A DNA stretch of 64,000 nt, taken from contig CM043957.1 of NCBI GenBank assembly GCA_014529385.2, positions 69,410,503-69,474,502 of the forward strand, written 5' to 3'. The DNA is from Adiantum capillus-veneris (lineage: Eukaryota; Streptophyta; Polypodiopsida; Polypodiales; Pteridaceae). Under the pieces are notes generated by a model. It searched no databases. It saw only the letters and a list, made by a program, of their open reading frames with translations, and was not told the origin of the DNA. Below, in pieces: positions 46,251 through 56,833 of the stretch; position 1 is the stretch's first letter, and every line of letters starts with the position of its first letter. Made by a program: the position numbers and the translations under genes.

Positions 46251-47280
46251 AAAGAATTATCTGTACTTGAAGCAAGTGGGATCTATAACAAGAGTAAATC
46301 TAAAAGATCACACTTATAGAGATGTCTTGAAAACACTCATCCAAGAGTTTGATTCAGTCTCTTCGGCTGAAATTAAACTTCCATCCTAGTTAAACAAAGA
46401 CACTCCTATTTGGATGTGTGGAGCTTCAAAAAATGAAAGCTTAATACGAGAAGAATGTATCCTAGAAAGGGACTGCACAGATAAAGCCTATGTACCTGAA
46501 CCCTTTCCCGAACATTTATTTGAGCCATTTGAGTGGACTCAAATTTTAGCGACAATGGATGTATGTGCGAATACGTCTATGCCTACTCAATTTTGCAATG
46601 AGGATGGCTACGGCATAATTCCCATTCAAATGATTTCAATCCTCAACATTGAAGACGAAGGTGAGGAACCCAAAGACTTAATGAAAGCTCAACAAGTCTT
46701 TTCAGATCTCTATTACAATGCAACTGATGAGTTAGATGAACACTAAGCTACCTCAGAAGGTTCGGGGTCTGAAAAAGAGAACATGAGAGCTAAGCTACTC
46801 TTAAAAGGAGGGGAGGAAAAGTTTTTTGAATTTCCAAACCAGAAATCAAGAAGACAAAAAAATGGTATAGACGAAAGAGAGACACCAGAATTGTGAAAAC
46901 ACGACCTATGCCATCAGTCTCCAGTAAAACACAATTCCTGATGCAGATAGATGCAAATGATTGTGTCAAGGAAAAAATAACTGGCATATGTCCTTCAAAC
47001 AAAAACTCAGAAATGTCTCAAACATCGAGAAAAACAAGGAAGGGTACTCAAGTAAATCACAAGATAAAAAACCACTCATGACTCGAGTCGAGCGGAAAAA
47101 AAAAATCAAGAGTTGAAAAAAGCTCTAAAGGAGATATACACAACCGAAATGGAAACCATGAAAGAGGATGGTAAGGATATAATGTATGTTCCATCCCATT
47201 ACAAAAAGTATACTCTCCAAGATCGGAAAATTATAGTCGAACAACTTGTTAGGGAACTACGAAAACAGAGCTAGTCTTAC
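46251..47280 (+). pseudogene. Element B: spacer between protease and RT
   Basis: Broken frames without recognised domains. The longest open piece (46414-46746) has LERDCTDKAYVPEPF and FEPFEWTQILATMDVC. This acidic spacer is comparable to the one before RT in element C. Confidence 0.5.
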
Positions 47281-48900
47281 GAAGGACCTGAAAACGCTAA
47301 AAGGATAGACTTGGCTGAACTAGGAGAAGAGCCTAGACCTACTTACATTGCAAATGACCTAACAGAAGAAGAAGAGAAGCTTTTGCTGAGCTTGTTAAAG
47401 GAATATCGATATATCTTTGCTTGGTCGTACAAGGATCTCAAGGGTGTTGATCCAAAAATCTGTCAACATACCATACCCATGAGAGATGATGCGAAACCAA
47501 GTAGACAAAGGCCATACACGTATAATGAAACATTTGCCAGGAAGATAAAAGAAGAGATTGAAAAACTAAAGGAAGCCAAATTCATTTATGAAATTAAACA
47601 CACAAATCGGGTGTCTCCAATTGTGGTAGTACCCAAGAAGAATGGAAAATTACGAGTGTGTGTTAATCTCAAAAAGGTGAATGCAGCTACCATTAGAGAC
47701 AACTTTCCTCTTCCGATAACTGAGCATGTTTTAGAACGAGTTACAAGAAAGGAAGGTTACAGCTTCTTAGAAGGCTTTTCGGGATACAATCAACTTTTGG
47801 TTGACCCAAAAGATTAGCACAAAACTGCTTTTGCAACAGAATGGGGTATATTTGCCTATTGGGTTATGCCGTTTGGGTTAACTAATGCTCCAGCCACGTT
47901 TCAAGGGTTGATGAGCCATGCTTTCAAAGAATATCTTAGGAAATTCTTAGAAGTATATTTGGATGATCTATGCGTACATTCATCAATCCGGGCTGATCAT
48001 TTTGAACACCTCAAAAAGGTATTCGAGAAATGTAGACTTTATAGGATTTGCTTAAATCCTGAAAAGTGCATATTCATGGGTAGACAAGGAAAAATTCTTG
48101 GACATATAGTGTCTAAAAATGGTATAGCTATTGATATTCAGAAAATTCATGTCATTGCTGATTTGCCTAGACCAACAACAGTCAAGGGGATACAAGCCTT
48201 CATGGGGCATTGTGGATATTACTGACGGTTCATCCACATGTACGCTATAATTGCAAAACCCATGTATAGCTTGATTACACACTTTGAATGGACCGAGGCA
48301 TGTGAAGAATCCTTCAGGGAGCTTAAGCAAGCTCTCACTTCAGCTCCAATATTGAAAGCACAAGATTGGAATAAGGTATTCCACATACATGCAGATGCTT
48401 CCAAATTTGCTATCGGTTGTATACTAGCTCAACCAGGAGATGGAAAAATTGACTTTCCTATTTCTTATGCTAGCTGACAATTGAACATGGTGGAAAAGAA
48501 TTACACCACCATCGAAAGAGAAGGATTATGAATGATCTATGCTGTTATAAAGTATAGACATTACCTATTAGCCAACAAGTTTATGATTTTTGTGGACCAC
48601 CAAGCTTTATTGTATTTGGTCAACAAGCCATACAACACAGGGAGAATAGTGAGATGGTTCATCATTCTTCTGGAATTTGATTTCACTGTGGTTGTAAAAA
48701 AAGGCCATACACATCAACGAGCAGATCATTTGTCAAGGATTGTTTCAGTGGAATTACCTAAAGGGGTAGACGATGATCTATCGGATGCCTATTTATTCTC
48801 CGTGGAAATGATACCTCGATGGTTGAAAAACATTGTGTCATTGATGACAATAGCTCAAGTGGATTCACAAATACCACTTCCTATCACAATTAGATTAATC
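47281..48900 (+). pseudogene. Element B: reverse transcriptase and RNase H
   Basis: The first frame (47311-47817) has YIFAWSYKDLKGVDP, CQHTIPMRDDAKPSRQRP, IVVVPKKNGKLRVCVNL and YSFLEGFSGYNQLLVD. The next (47866-48225) has [18 protein letters not shown], then EVYLDDLCVHS (Y-L-D-D intact) and GKILGHIVSKNGIAID. RNase H (48238-48906) has FHIHADASKFAIGCILAQ, MVEKNYTTIEREGL and IFVDHQALLYLVNKP, ending GHTHQRADHLSRI. Stops at 47817, 48225, 48477 and 48531 interrupt a frame otherwise kept in phase. The RNase H passes straight to integrase; no second (archaeal-type) RNase H domain is seen. Confidence 0.9.
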
Positions 48901-50207
48901 AAGTAATTGGCTATGTATCAATTACTAACTGGTAGGCTATACAAAAGAAATCAGGATGGGATATTGCTCTTATGCATTAATCCTGAAGAAAAAGAATAGT
49001 ACCTAAGTAAAGCGGTATCAAAGAATAGTATCAAAGAGGTAAAGATCAACATTTGTGCTTTGTGCAAATGAAAACGAGTATATTCCGATTATAGAACAAG
49101 CACATGCTAGATTAGCTGGAGGTCACTTTTCTAGTGAAACCACCGCAAGAGAAATCTTGATGGCAGGCATATGGTGGCCAATACTTTTTGCAGATGCTAA
49201 AGAATATGTTCAAGGGTGTGATGATTGTCAATGAGCAAAAATGCCAACACGAGTAGATAGCATGCCCTTAAGACCAATGATGGGGGCTAGAGCTTTTGCA
49301 GAATGGGCATAGATTTTGTTGGACCGATATAGCCACCTGCTTATAGAACCCAAGATCAATATACCATTGTAGCTATGGACTATTTGACCAAGTGGGCCGA
49401 GGCTAAAGCAACTCAAAAGAATGATGGCAGAACCACTGCTGCATTCTTATATGAGTATGTATTCACAAGATATGGACTACCAATAGAGATTGTCAGTGTG
49501 ATCGGGGAACTCATTTCCTCAATGAGATAATCGAGTATTTTCTTAATGAGTTTATGGTCATCCATAACAAATCAGCTCCCTATCACCTACAAGCAAATGG
49601 ACAAGCTGAGCATACGAATAAAATTCTTATCTCGGTGCTGAATAAAGTGGTTAGTTCAGGCAGGACAGACTGGGAAATGAATCTCCATGCTGCTTTATGG
49701 GCTTATCGAGTTTCATTCAAAAAAGTTTTAAATGCTACACCCTTTAACCTTGTTTATGGTCTTGATGCTATACTGCTAATAGAATTTCTGTTGCCAACAT
49801 TAAGGGTAGCACAGAATCTTGAGTGGACCGGACATGAATTGTCAGAAAGACTTGGAGATTTGGAAAAGCTAGATGAGCAAAGGCTAACTGCTGTAGCTCA
49901 TATCTATGCACAAGAGCGAAAACAAAAATAGTTTTTTGATTCCCACTTAATCACAAAAATTTTCAAGAAAGGGTACTTAGTTTTAGTCTATTCACTTAAG
50001 CAACACATTCCCAAGTTTAAGAAAAAGGGAAACGGACCGTTTATCATTGAAGATGTATCTCCAAGTGGAGCAGTGAAATTATCCACCCTAGATGCTGAAC
50101 CACTGGCTAATTGGATTAGTGGATGTTATTTAAAGAAATACAATTTTTCACTAACTAATGAGTTGCTAGAAAGAATGCATTCAGCAAAGCAAAGGAAGAT
50201 TAAATGA
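48901..50207 (+). pseudogene. Element B: integrase
   Basis: Zinc-finger part: EQAHARLAGGHFSSETT and IWWPILFADAKEYVQGC (near 49090-49230). The core is badly damaged around 49230-49510 by frameshifts and stops, then recovers as GTHFLNEIIEYFLNEFM and QANGQAEHTNKILISVLNKV (49554 on), which contains the catalytic Glu. The C-terminal GNGPFIIEDVSPSG is the GPY/F-like module. Stops at 49929-49931 and 50205-50207 lie in the same frame. The same frame then continues into a second protease-like domain. Confidence 0.85.
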
Positions 50208-50830
50208 CAGCAGGTTATTGATGAAGCCCAAGAGGAAGCTCGGCTTCGGGTACTCAAGCGAAAAGCTGCTCTCAAGAATCAACAGATACCCATTTTCATC
50301 AACACTCTGGAAATAGATGACCGACAATGGGAATTACCTAAAGACGCAGTTTCAACAGATGATGACTGGTTAGATGGAATGGACCTCCGCATCAAAGTAC
50401 AACTCAACAACCATAGCACCAATGCTTTGGTAGATACAGGAGCTAGAGTAAATGGAGTCAGTTATTCCACATACAAGAATGCAACAAGTCAAGCATTGAT
50501 GGTTGGAATAGCGACAATCAAAGGATGCAACAAGAACCCCACCCCAACATTGGGAGTAGTCAACTTGAATGTGATAGTACATGGATGTTCATGTCCTCAT
50601 CAGTTTGTATGCTTACCAGATAAACACATGAATGAAATGATGATTCCTGGAATTCCCTGGATGCGAACATACAAAGCAGTACCAGATTGGAATACAAATT
50701 AGCTAAAGCTATCACCTAAAGGAGGGCAACTCATTGTTCCCATTGCACCAAGCAAGGAGGAGTGGAAAAGAAGCAATCAGCAGACCAAAGCACGAAGTAG
50801 TCAATCTTCTCCATCCCCTCGACAATGAAA
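50208..50830 (+). pseudogene. Element B: second retropepsin-like domain after integrase
   Basis: In frame with the integrase tail. After a helical, Lys/Gln-rich linker the domain reads DLRIKVQLNNHST, then ALVDTGARVNGVSY (D-T-G-A, the classic aspartic protease triad, near 50433), a run of beta-like strands, and MIPGIPWMRTYKAVPDW, which occupies the place of the (I/V)-L-G-x-x-W-x block. Its length (about 110-120 residues) suits a retropepsin monomer. It ends with a stop at 50700-50702 and readable sequence to about 50829. The usual protease is already present at 45.9-46.2 kb, so this is an extra copy at the polyprotein C-terminus. Whether it was ever an active enzyme or a binding domain cannot be told. 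Confidence 0.7.
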
Positions 50831-50959
50831 TGCTACAAGTAGCATGCAAAGAGTCAGGAAAATTTGGTTACCAAAAGCATAGCTTAAGGATAAACAGATT
50901 CAGGTCTAGGTGCCTACGACTTCACCAACAAAACAAAAGAAGGTTCCAAGGGTTATAAC

Positions 50960-51036
50960 ACAGAGACGGGATTCTTCGAGCAAGGAACCTAACATAAAAA
51001 TGGTTTGGCATATTCCCTTCCCCTCTTTCTCTCTCC

Positions 51037-51069
<33 letters not shown>

Positions 51070-51075
51070 AGTGTT

Positions 51076-51115
<40 letters not shown>

Positions 51116-51360
51116 AACATAAACAAAAACGCACACACACATACATAAACAAAGAATGCACACACACATTGAGAGAGGAAAAGAGAGAGAGAGCATGCAT
51201 AAACAAAAAACGCACACATTGAGAGAGGAAAAGAGAGAGAGAACATGCATAAACAAAAAACGCACACATTGAGAGAGGAAAAGAGAGAGAAAACATGCAT
51301 AAACAAAAAAACGTACACACATTGAGAGAGAAAGAGAGAGAAACTAATTTAATGTCGTAG
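50960..51360. repeat. CT/GA/CA microsatellites and a 50-bp minisatellite
   Basis: (CT)n and (CA)n at about 51024-51068, (GA)n at about 51079-51111. Then a 50-bp unit (AAACAAAAAACGCACACATT plus GAGAGAGGAA...) occurs at 51201, 51251 and 51301, with a more diverged copy before it. Element B becomes unrecognisable where this begins. Confidence 0.9.
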
Positions 51361-51480
51361 GAAACTAATTAAAATTAAAAGACCTAAAGATCTAGCCGAC
51401 GAGGAGTTGAACTCAAGACCTATTATTCAAGAGGGAAATGGCATAACCAATCTATCATACTTGGCATGGGTGATAGAAAG
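51361..51480 (-). mobile_element. Possible degenerate tRNA-like/SINE fragment
   Basis: On the minus strand, GATTGGTTATGCC (box A-like) is followed about 35 bases later by GAGTTCAACTCC (box B-like). The order and spacing fit a tRNA, but the acceptor stem does not pair. Weak. Confidence 0.3.
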
Positions 51481-51535
51481 GTTATACCATTTATCTCTTT
51501 TTATTGGCACACACATCCACACACGCACACACACA

Positions 51536-52221
51536 CAAGAAGAAGAGAGTTATAACGTCGTAGGAAACTATCCTAAAAGACGTTAAAGATTAGGTTAGAT
51601 GTAGACTTACGTTAAATTAGATTTAGGTTTATTTAAGTTAAATTAAATTAGATTTAGGTTTATTTTTAATTAGATTTACGTTTATTTACGCTAGATTTAG
51701 ATTTACGTTATATTAGATTAGATTTAGGTCTCCATAGACTGCGATGCCTGCATGAAGCGGGTGAAGAAAGCCCTCAATGGAATATAGGGTATTGCTGCCT
51801 TCACTCATGGTGGGCTCCGTCGATCCAAAAGTACTGGTGAAATGTCTTCAGAAGATAGGGAAGAAGGTGGATCTTCAGGGCGGCAAGAGTCACTACATCC
51901 CCGACACAATGACCATCTAGACAACCTCTAGTCATTCAACAGCAACTTCAAAGTTAGTAACAAGAGCAAGAACGGTCTAAAGGGCCAATTGCTGTCATCA
52001 GATGTGGATGGAGATGAGGCAGCGTCACTGTTGGAAGTTAACTCTCACATCTTTAGTGATGAGAATGCCAACTCTTGCCGAGTTATGTGAAAAATTATGT
52101 GTTAAATCAGTTTTAAGGTTCTTATAATCCCTGTTAGTTTAGCTCTTTGTTTTTAATATAACATAATTTACGTTAGATTTAGATTTATGTTATATTAGAT
52201 TAGACTTAGCTTTATTTAGGT

Positions 52222-52259
<38 letters not shown>

Positions 52260-52440
52260 GAAGAAGAGAGTTTTAACGTCGTAGGAAACTATCCCAAAAG
52301 ACGTTAAAGATTAGGTTAGATGTAGATTTACGTTAAATTAGATTTAGGTTTATTTTTAGTTAGATTTACGTTTATTTAGATTTACGCTTATTTACGTTAG
52401 ATCGAGTCCACGCAAGAATTACTTACGGTTTAGGGTTTAG
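51536..52440. repeat. Direct repeat pair and AT-rich telomere-like words
   Basis: The segment from about 51536 (AGAAGAAGAGAGTTATAACG) recurs from about 52257 with few changes over roughly 150 bp. A shorter third copy (GTCGTAGGAAACTA) occurs at about 51353. The repeats include many TTAGATTTA(C/G)GTTTATTTA words, and TTTAGGGTTTAG occurs at about 52429-52440. The spacer has no supported gene. Confidence 0.75.
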
Positions 52441-52689
52441 AGTTAGACGAACAGTGAAAATATCTACTGTGAAAAGATGTTAAGATGCTGTGAAGTGCTA
52501 CAGCTAGAGAAGAGGCAAAGGGGTTTTGTCCACTACATGCAGTATCATGTAGACGTGGGTCTGTAGATTTCTTGTACCCACAAATATAGGTATTGACCAA
52601 TAAAGACGAGATTATAACCCGGTGGTTCTAATCTCCGTGCACCTCTAGACCGAGGTGTGCGGGGATTGGACATGACTAGAGAATGTGAG

Positions 52690-52691
52690 GT

Positions 52692-52733
<42 letters not shown>
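52690..52733. repeat. (GA)n microsatellite
   Basis: Plain GA run about 65 bp before the CACTA transposase start. Confidence 0.95.
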
Positions 52734-52735
<2 letters not shown>

Positions 52736-52797
52736 GACGAAGAATGCCAATAGAATATTAAATTTTTTGTCCAGGTTATAAGATTTTTATCCTCATT

Positions 52798-54612
52798 ATG
52801 AGTAGTGACGAGGATGTGGGACCGTCCAACCGAAACACCTATCTCTCAACGAGGGTCTTATGTCCTTGTAATCAATGCAAGCATGCTGTGCGACGGACAA
52901 GACGTGTTTCTTTGCAGCACGTTCGCAAATTTGGCGAGTTCGATCCATCTATTATCGATCGAGTTGTCGCCAATTATAACTCGTCGGACTCTGACGCTGG
53001 CCAACAAGCAGTAATCTTGCAACCCAATAGACGTGTTCGCAGGCGATTTGGTCAAGCAGCATATGTGAGGCCACAAGATGCAGCCTCTGACAGCTCGAGG
53101 GATGATCATGCAAAGCACATTCCCAACGAGGCAATGTTTGAGCCCAAGATTGATGAAATGATCGAGACGATCATGGATTCAGAAAGGCTTATCTATGATG
53201 ATATGAAAAGTGAAGCCGATACGCCATTGTATAATGGAGCACGTATGTTTAGATTGAAAGCACTCCTGGTTCTTCTCAACATGCAGGTAAAGTTTGGATG
53301 GAGTGACACTAGCGTCACAGCGCTTTTCAGGTGATCTATTACAATTAGTTTACTTTAATAAAGCTCTAAATGTATAATGATCTGATAGATTTTTACACGA
53401 CTGTATCGTATTTTTATGTTGTGTAGATTGCTTAAAGAGCACATACTACCGGCTGACAATGTGATGCCAGATTCCCGAGATGAAGCAAGAAAGATTTTGC
53501 GAAACCTGGGGATGGATTACAATTCTATCCACGCTTGTCCTAATGACTGCATTCTTTTCAGAGGGGAATACATAGACATGGAGAAGTGTCCGAAATGTGA
53601 TTCCGAAAGATATCGAGTAGATCTCCACGGGACAAAAATTCCACAAAAGGTTTTGCGACATTTTCCTCTGCTTCCTCGCATCAAGCATTTCTTCGAATGT
53701 AAGTCCATGGCCGCCCTAGCATCATGGCATGAGGAGAATAAATCTTCGGATGGTGTGCTACGAATTCCTGCAGATTGCGCAGCCTGGAAACATATAGATG
53801 GAACATGGTCGGATTTTGCCAGGGAAGCTCGAAATTTGCGCTTAGGCCTGGCTATGGATGGCGTAAATCCATTTGGTCAAAGATCAACATCTTACAGTGT
53901 ATGGCCCGTTGTCATCGTCAACTACAACATTCCCCCGTGGTTGACTACGAAGAAGGGGCACCTATGGCTAAGCTTGATTGTGCCAGGGCGATATAAAGTG
54001 GAGAATATGGATGTGTATCTTCGTCCACTATTGGAAGAGCTACAACAATTGTGGATTGGCATAGAGGTGGTGGATATGAGCCGACACACAGGACGACGGA
54101 ATGCTTTGATCAGAGGCATTCTAATGTGGACCATGCATGACTATCCCGGGCTAACAGAATGCTCAGGTGATCTATTGACACTCCTCACTCAGACACTGTA
54201 AATCTTTTGTGTATACATGGAGGGCTTCAAACAAGCGGATACAGAGCATGTGTCACATGTGGACCTAGACTGAATGCACGTAGGGCGCCCTCACTAAAGA
54301 AGCAAATCTACGAAGGTCATCAAGTCTACATCAAACTGGTGGTACGTCATAGAGGTAGCCCCTCGTAGTGCAAGGACGTATGAAGGCTACCATGTGCCAA
54401 TCACAACGGCATCAATGGAGGAGATCAGAGAAGATGCTCAATCAGAAGCCGCTACGGTGGTGCCAGACGAGCATCAAGATGCTACTACTCTATATGGGGT
54501 GCATGCAGAGGAGCTACAAAATGAAACAGAGGATATGTGTTTAAACGGAGAGCTCTATATAGATATAGGAAGTTATGCTGAGTTATGCGAGGATGAGAGA
54601 GAGATCTCTTAA
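52798..54612 (+). pseudogene. CACTA (En/Spm) TNP2-like transposase, internally deleted
   Basis: Exon 1 (52798-53330) starts MSSDEDVGPSN and has CPCNQCKH, like the transposase-associated domain. A GT-AG intron of 96 bp (53331-53426) restores the frame to exon 2 (53427-54166). That exon holds HACPNDCILFRGEY, CPKCDSERY, CAAWKHIDGTW, LGLAMDGVNPF, YSVWPVVIVNYNIPPW and PGRYKVENMDVYLRPLLEEL, the hallmark TNP2 core. A second possible intron (54167-54222) leads to GYRACVTCGPRLNARR. The middle and C-terminal parts of a normal TNP2 (several hundred residues) are missing: after KKQIYEGHQ the sequence jumps to a C-terminal-like tail ending at 54612. It cannot be functional. Confidence 0.88.
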
Positions 54613-54884
54613 AGCCACAAATATTGTATTTGAACAATTTTGCTCCGTGTTGTAAAAGCTCTGGCTCTCTAAGTACCTTCCATGGTGTATAACGCTCTTT
54701 TCTACTCGCGCTCACATCTTTTGAATGAAAATTCTGAGTTTTCGACTTGCCTCTTCTATCACTCAATTCATTGCGTCATTGTATTTATATGCGTCATTAC
54801 GTCATTGTATTTAATGGTCTTTGCGTCATTGTCTACTCTATTCATTCAATATTAAGTTTAAATATTCGTGTGTTTAATGCAGGT

Positions 54885-56194
54885 ATGGATGATGAGGAGT
54901 TTCTTTCTTCTTTGTCACCGCAGCAGAGACAGTGGTACGTGGAGCGTCATCGCTCTGGCGCATCATCGCGCGTTCCTACTCCATCCGCATCTCCCTCTCT
55001 TTCGGAGCATTCGGCGCGCTCCGAAGCTTCGGCGTCGACGAGACGAGCTTCACACTCCTCTAGACACCGGCGCTCTAGTGGTGGCGGTGGCGGTTGTTGT
55101 GGGGATTCCGCCACCGATGCCTCCACACCGCCTCGTGTTCGACGAGGCTCTTTACCCTCCCCTTCTTTGCCCGCCCCCACACCAGCCACAGCATCGCCAT
55201 CTACGCCACGTTTTGCACGGTTGACTGTTCCTAGCAGCTACACACCTCTACCTACTCCGCCAGGAGACACCCCACTCGACACTCCTCGCTTCGGGGCCCA
55301 GACGTCGGTGGAGACACCTGACGTTCGTACCCCCATCGACACGCCGCTAGAGACCCCTGCCGGGACACCCAGGTTCACGCGTCACCGGCCAGAGGGCTTG
55401 CCTTACTCCGTCGACTTCAGCGGCGGCATCATCATGGATGATGACGGCAAGAAGGTGATCTCGCGCATGCGTGGTCTTTGCCCTCAGCTGTTTAGACACT
55501 ACATACTAAACAAATGGAGTGAAGTACCAAGTGATTTAAAAAACAGAGTCATCAGCATACTTCATGATGCGTTTCCCGTTCCAACACGGGATCAGCGCTT
55601 CAATGAAGACCTGATGAAGATTCGAATGCGCGAATACTGCAAACACAAGCGTTCTGAAGTGCAAAAAGCAATCAAGCATGGGTGGAACAGGCCAGATTGG
55701 CTGGCCAAAGAAGATTGGAAGAATGTGAAGAAAGCAGCACGCGAGAATCTCGACAAGTGGAAGCAACAAAAGGATGCAGCCAGAGCGCGAGTAGAGGCAG
55801 GGAGCTCGCACCACTTGGGGAGCGGTGGATGGGCATCATTTGAGGCCGATTTTGTAAGTGTTTTCGCATTGCTCTTTATGTTCGATAGTTTAGGGTTTAT
55901 GAGTTTTTTAATTCTAACATAATGAATTCTTTGTATGTTTTGACAGTGGTCGATGACAGGACGTGCTCCCACACCGTACGAGCGCGAGTACGCAGGCAGG
56001 AAGGGCTTAAACGCCCTGATGGACATTCTCAGTTCTCGCGGCGGCATGGTTAGTATTAGGGTTTACTCTTTTCTATTTTTTGTATCGTTTTATAAATGTC
56101 GTTATATGTTTATACTTACTGAAAGCTGTCTTATTGTCTTTTTTTACAGAATCCGACAGATACGCCGCTTGGACGCGATGAGACGTCTGACTAG
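54885..56194 (+). CDS. CACTA second gene (plant transposase, En/Spm-Ptta type)
   Basis: Three exons with canonical borders: 54885-55853, 55947-56048, 56150-56194 (introns GTAAGT...ACAG and GTTAGT...ACAG). Joined, they keep one frame of about 371 residues and end in TAG. The ATG follows a TTAATGCAG acceptor-like site, so a 5' UTR intron is possible. The N-terminus is Ser/Pro/Thr/Arg-rich with repeated D-T-P words. The C-terminal half (FSGGIIMDDDGKKV, LKNRVISILHDAFPV, RPDWLAKEDWKNVKKAARE, then WSMTGRAPTPYE) matches the style of the Transposase_24 family. It is shorter than usual at the C-terminus. Such proteins are thought to bind transposon ends. Confidence 0.75.
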
Positions 56195-56559
56195 ACGACG
56201 TCAGTTTAGCCGTAGCTAGATAGCATTAGTTTAGGGTTTCTCATAGCTTATGTATCATGAGACGGATTTTATACGTCTTTTTGAACCATGTATATTATTA
56301 CATTTGTCACCACAGTTCATTTTGCCAATCAATTCTTTATGCCTATGATGTTGTACAATTGTCATTATTACATTTGCCAATCAATTCATTTTGCCTATGA
56401 TGTGTACAATTGTCAATTTTACGCTTGTCAATTTTGCAAACAATGCGTCTTGTGGGTGACTATTTTGGGTCTATTATCTACCCTTGCACTTTTTTTAAAA
56501 AGTGAATCAAGTACAATATGGTTGATGGGTGGCAGGGCATTCAATGTCCTTTCACCAAA

Positions 56560-56833
56560 AAAAAATTCTCTCGGGCGTCGCTATAACCGTCGCTATTTAT
56601 GGCTCTGTAGCGTCGCTATGAGCGTCGCTATAGACTTCTATGTAAACGTCGCTATAACCGTCGCTATAAGCGTCGCTATATAGAGACGCTCATAGCGACG
56701 CATATAGCGACGCCTATAGCGACGCTTTCGTAGCGACGCTATTAGCGACGGTTTTAGCGACGCCGGGGGTTATAAAAACCAAGTGTATTTTCGTCGCTAA
56801 CAGCGTCACAAGAGCACACAACCTCTTGTAGTG
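56560..56833. mobile_element. CACTA 3' terminus with subterminal CGTCGCTA repeats
   Basis: About 14 copies of CGTCGCTA, the first seven forward and the next six inverted around about 56681, with one more forward copy near 56793. The end reads CCTCTTGTAGTG (56822-56833), i.e. CACTACAAGAGG on the minus strand, the typical CACTA terminus. Subterminal repeats are transposase-binding sites in this superfamily. The matching 5' terminus was not found between 50.9 and 52.8 kb. Confidence 0.85.

Noticed and set aside
50906-51322. Frames rich in Ser, Leu, Cys, Phe resembling membrane segments
   Set aside because: Translations of the CA/GA minisatellite, not real membrane proteins.
52528-52545. CACTACATGCAG as a 5' CACTA terminus
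   Set aside because: It shares only the first seven bases with the 3' terminus CACTACAAGAGG, and no CGTCGCTA repeats follow it.
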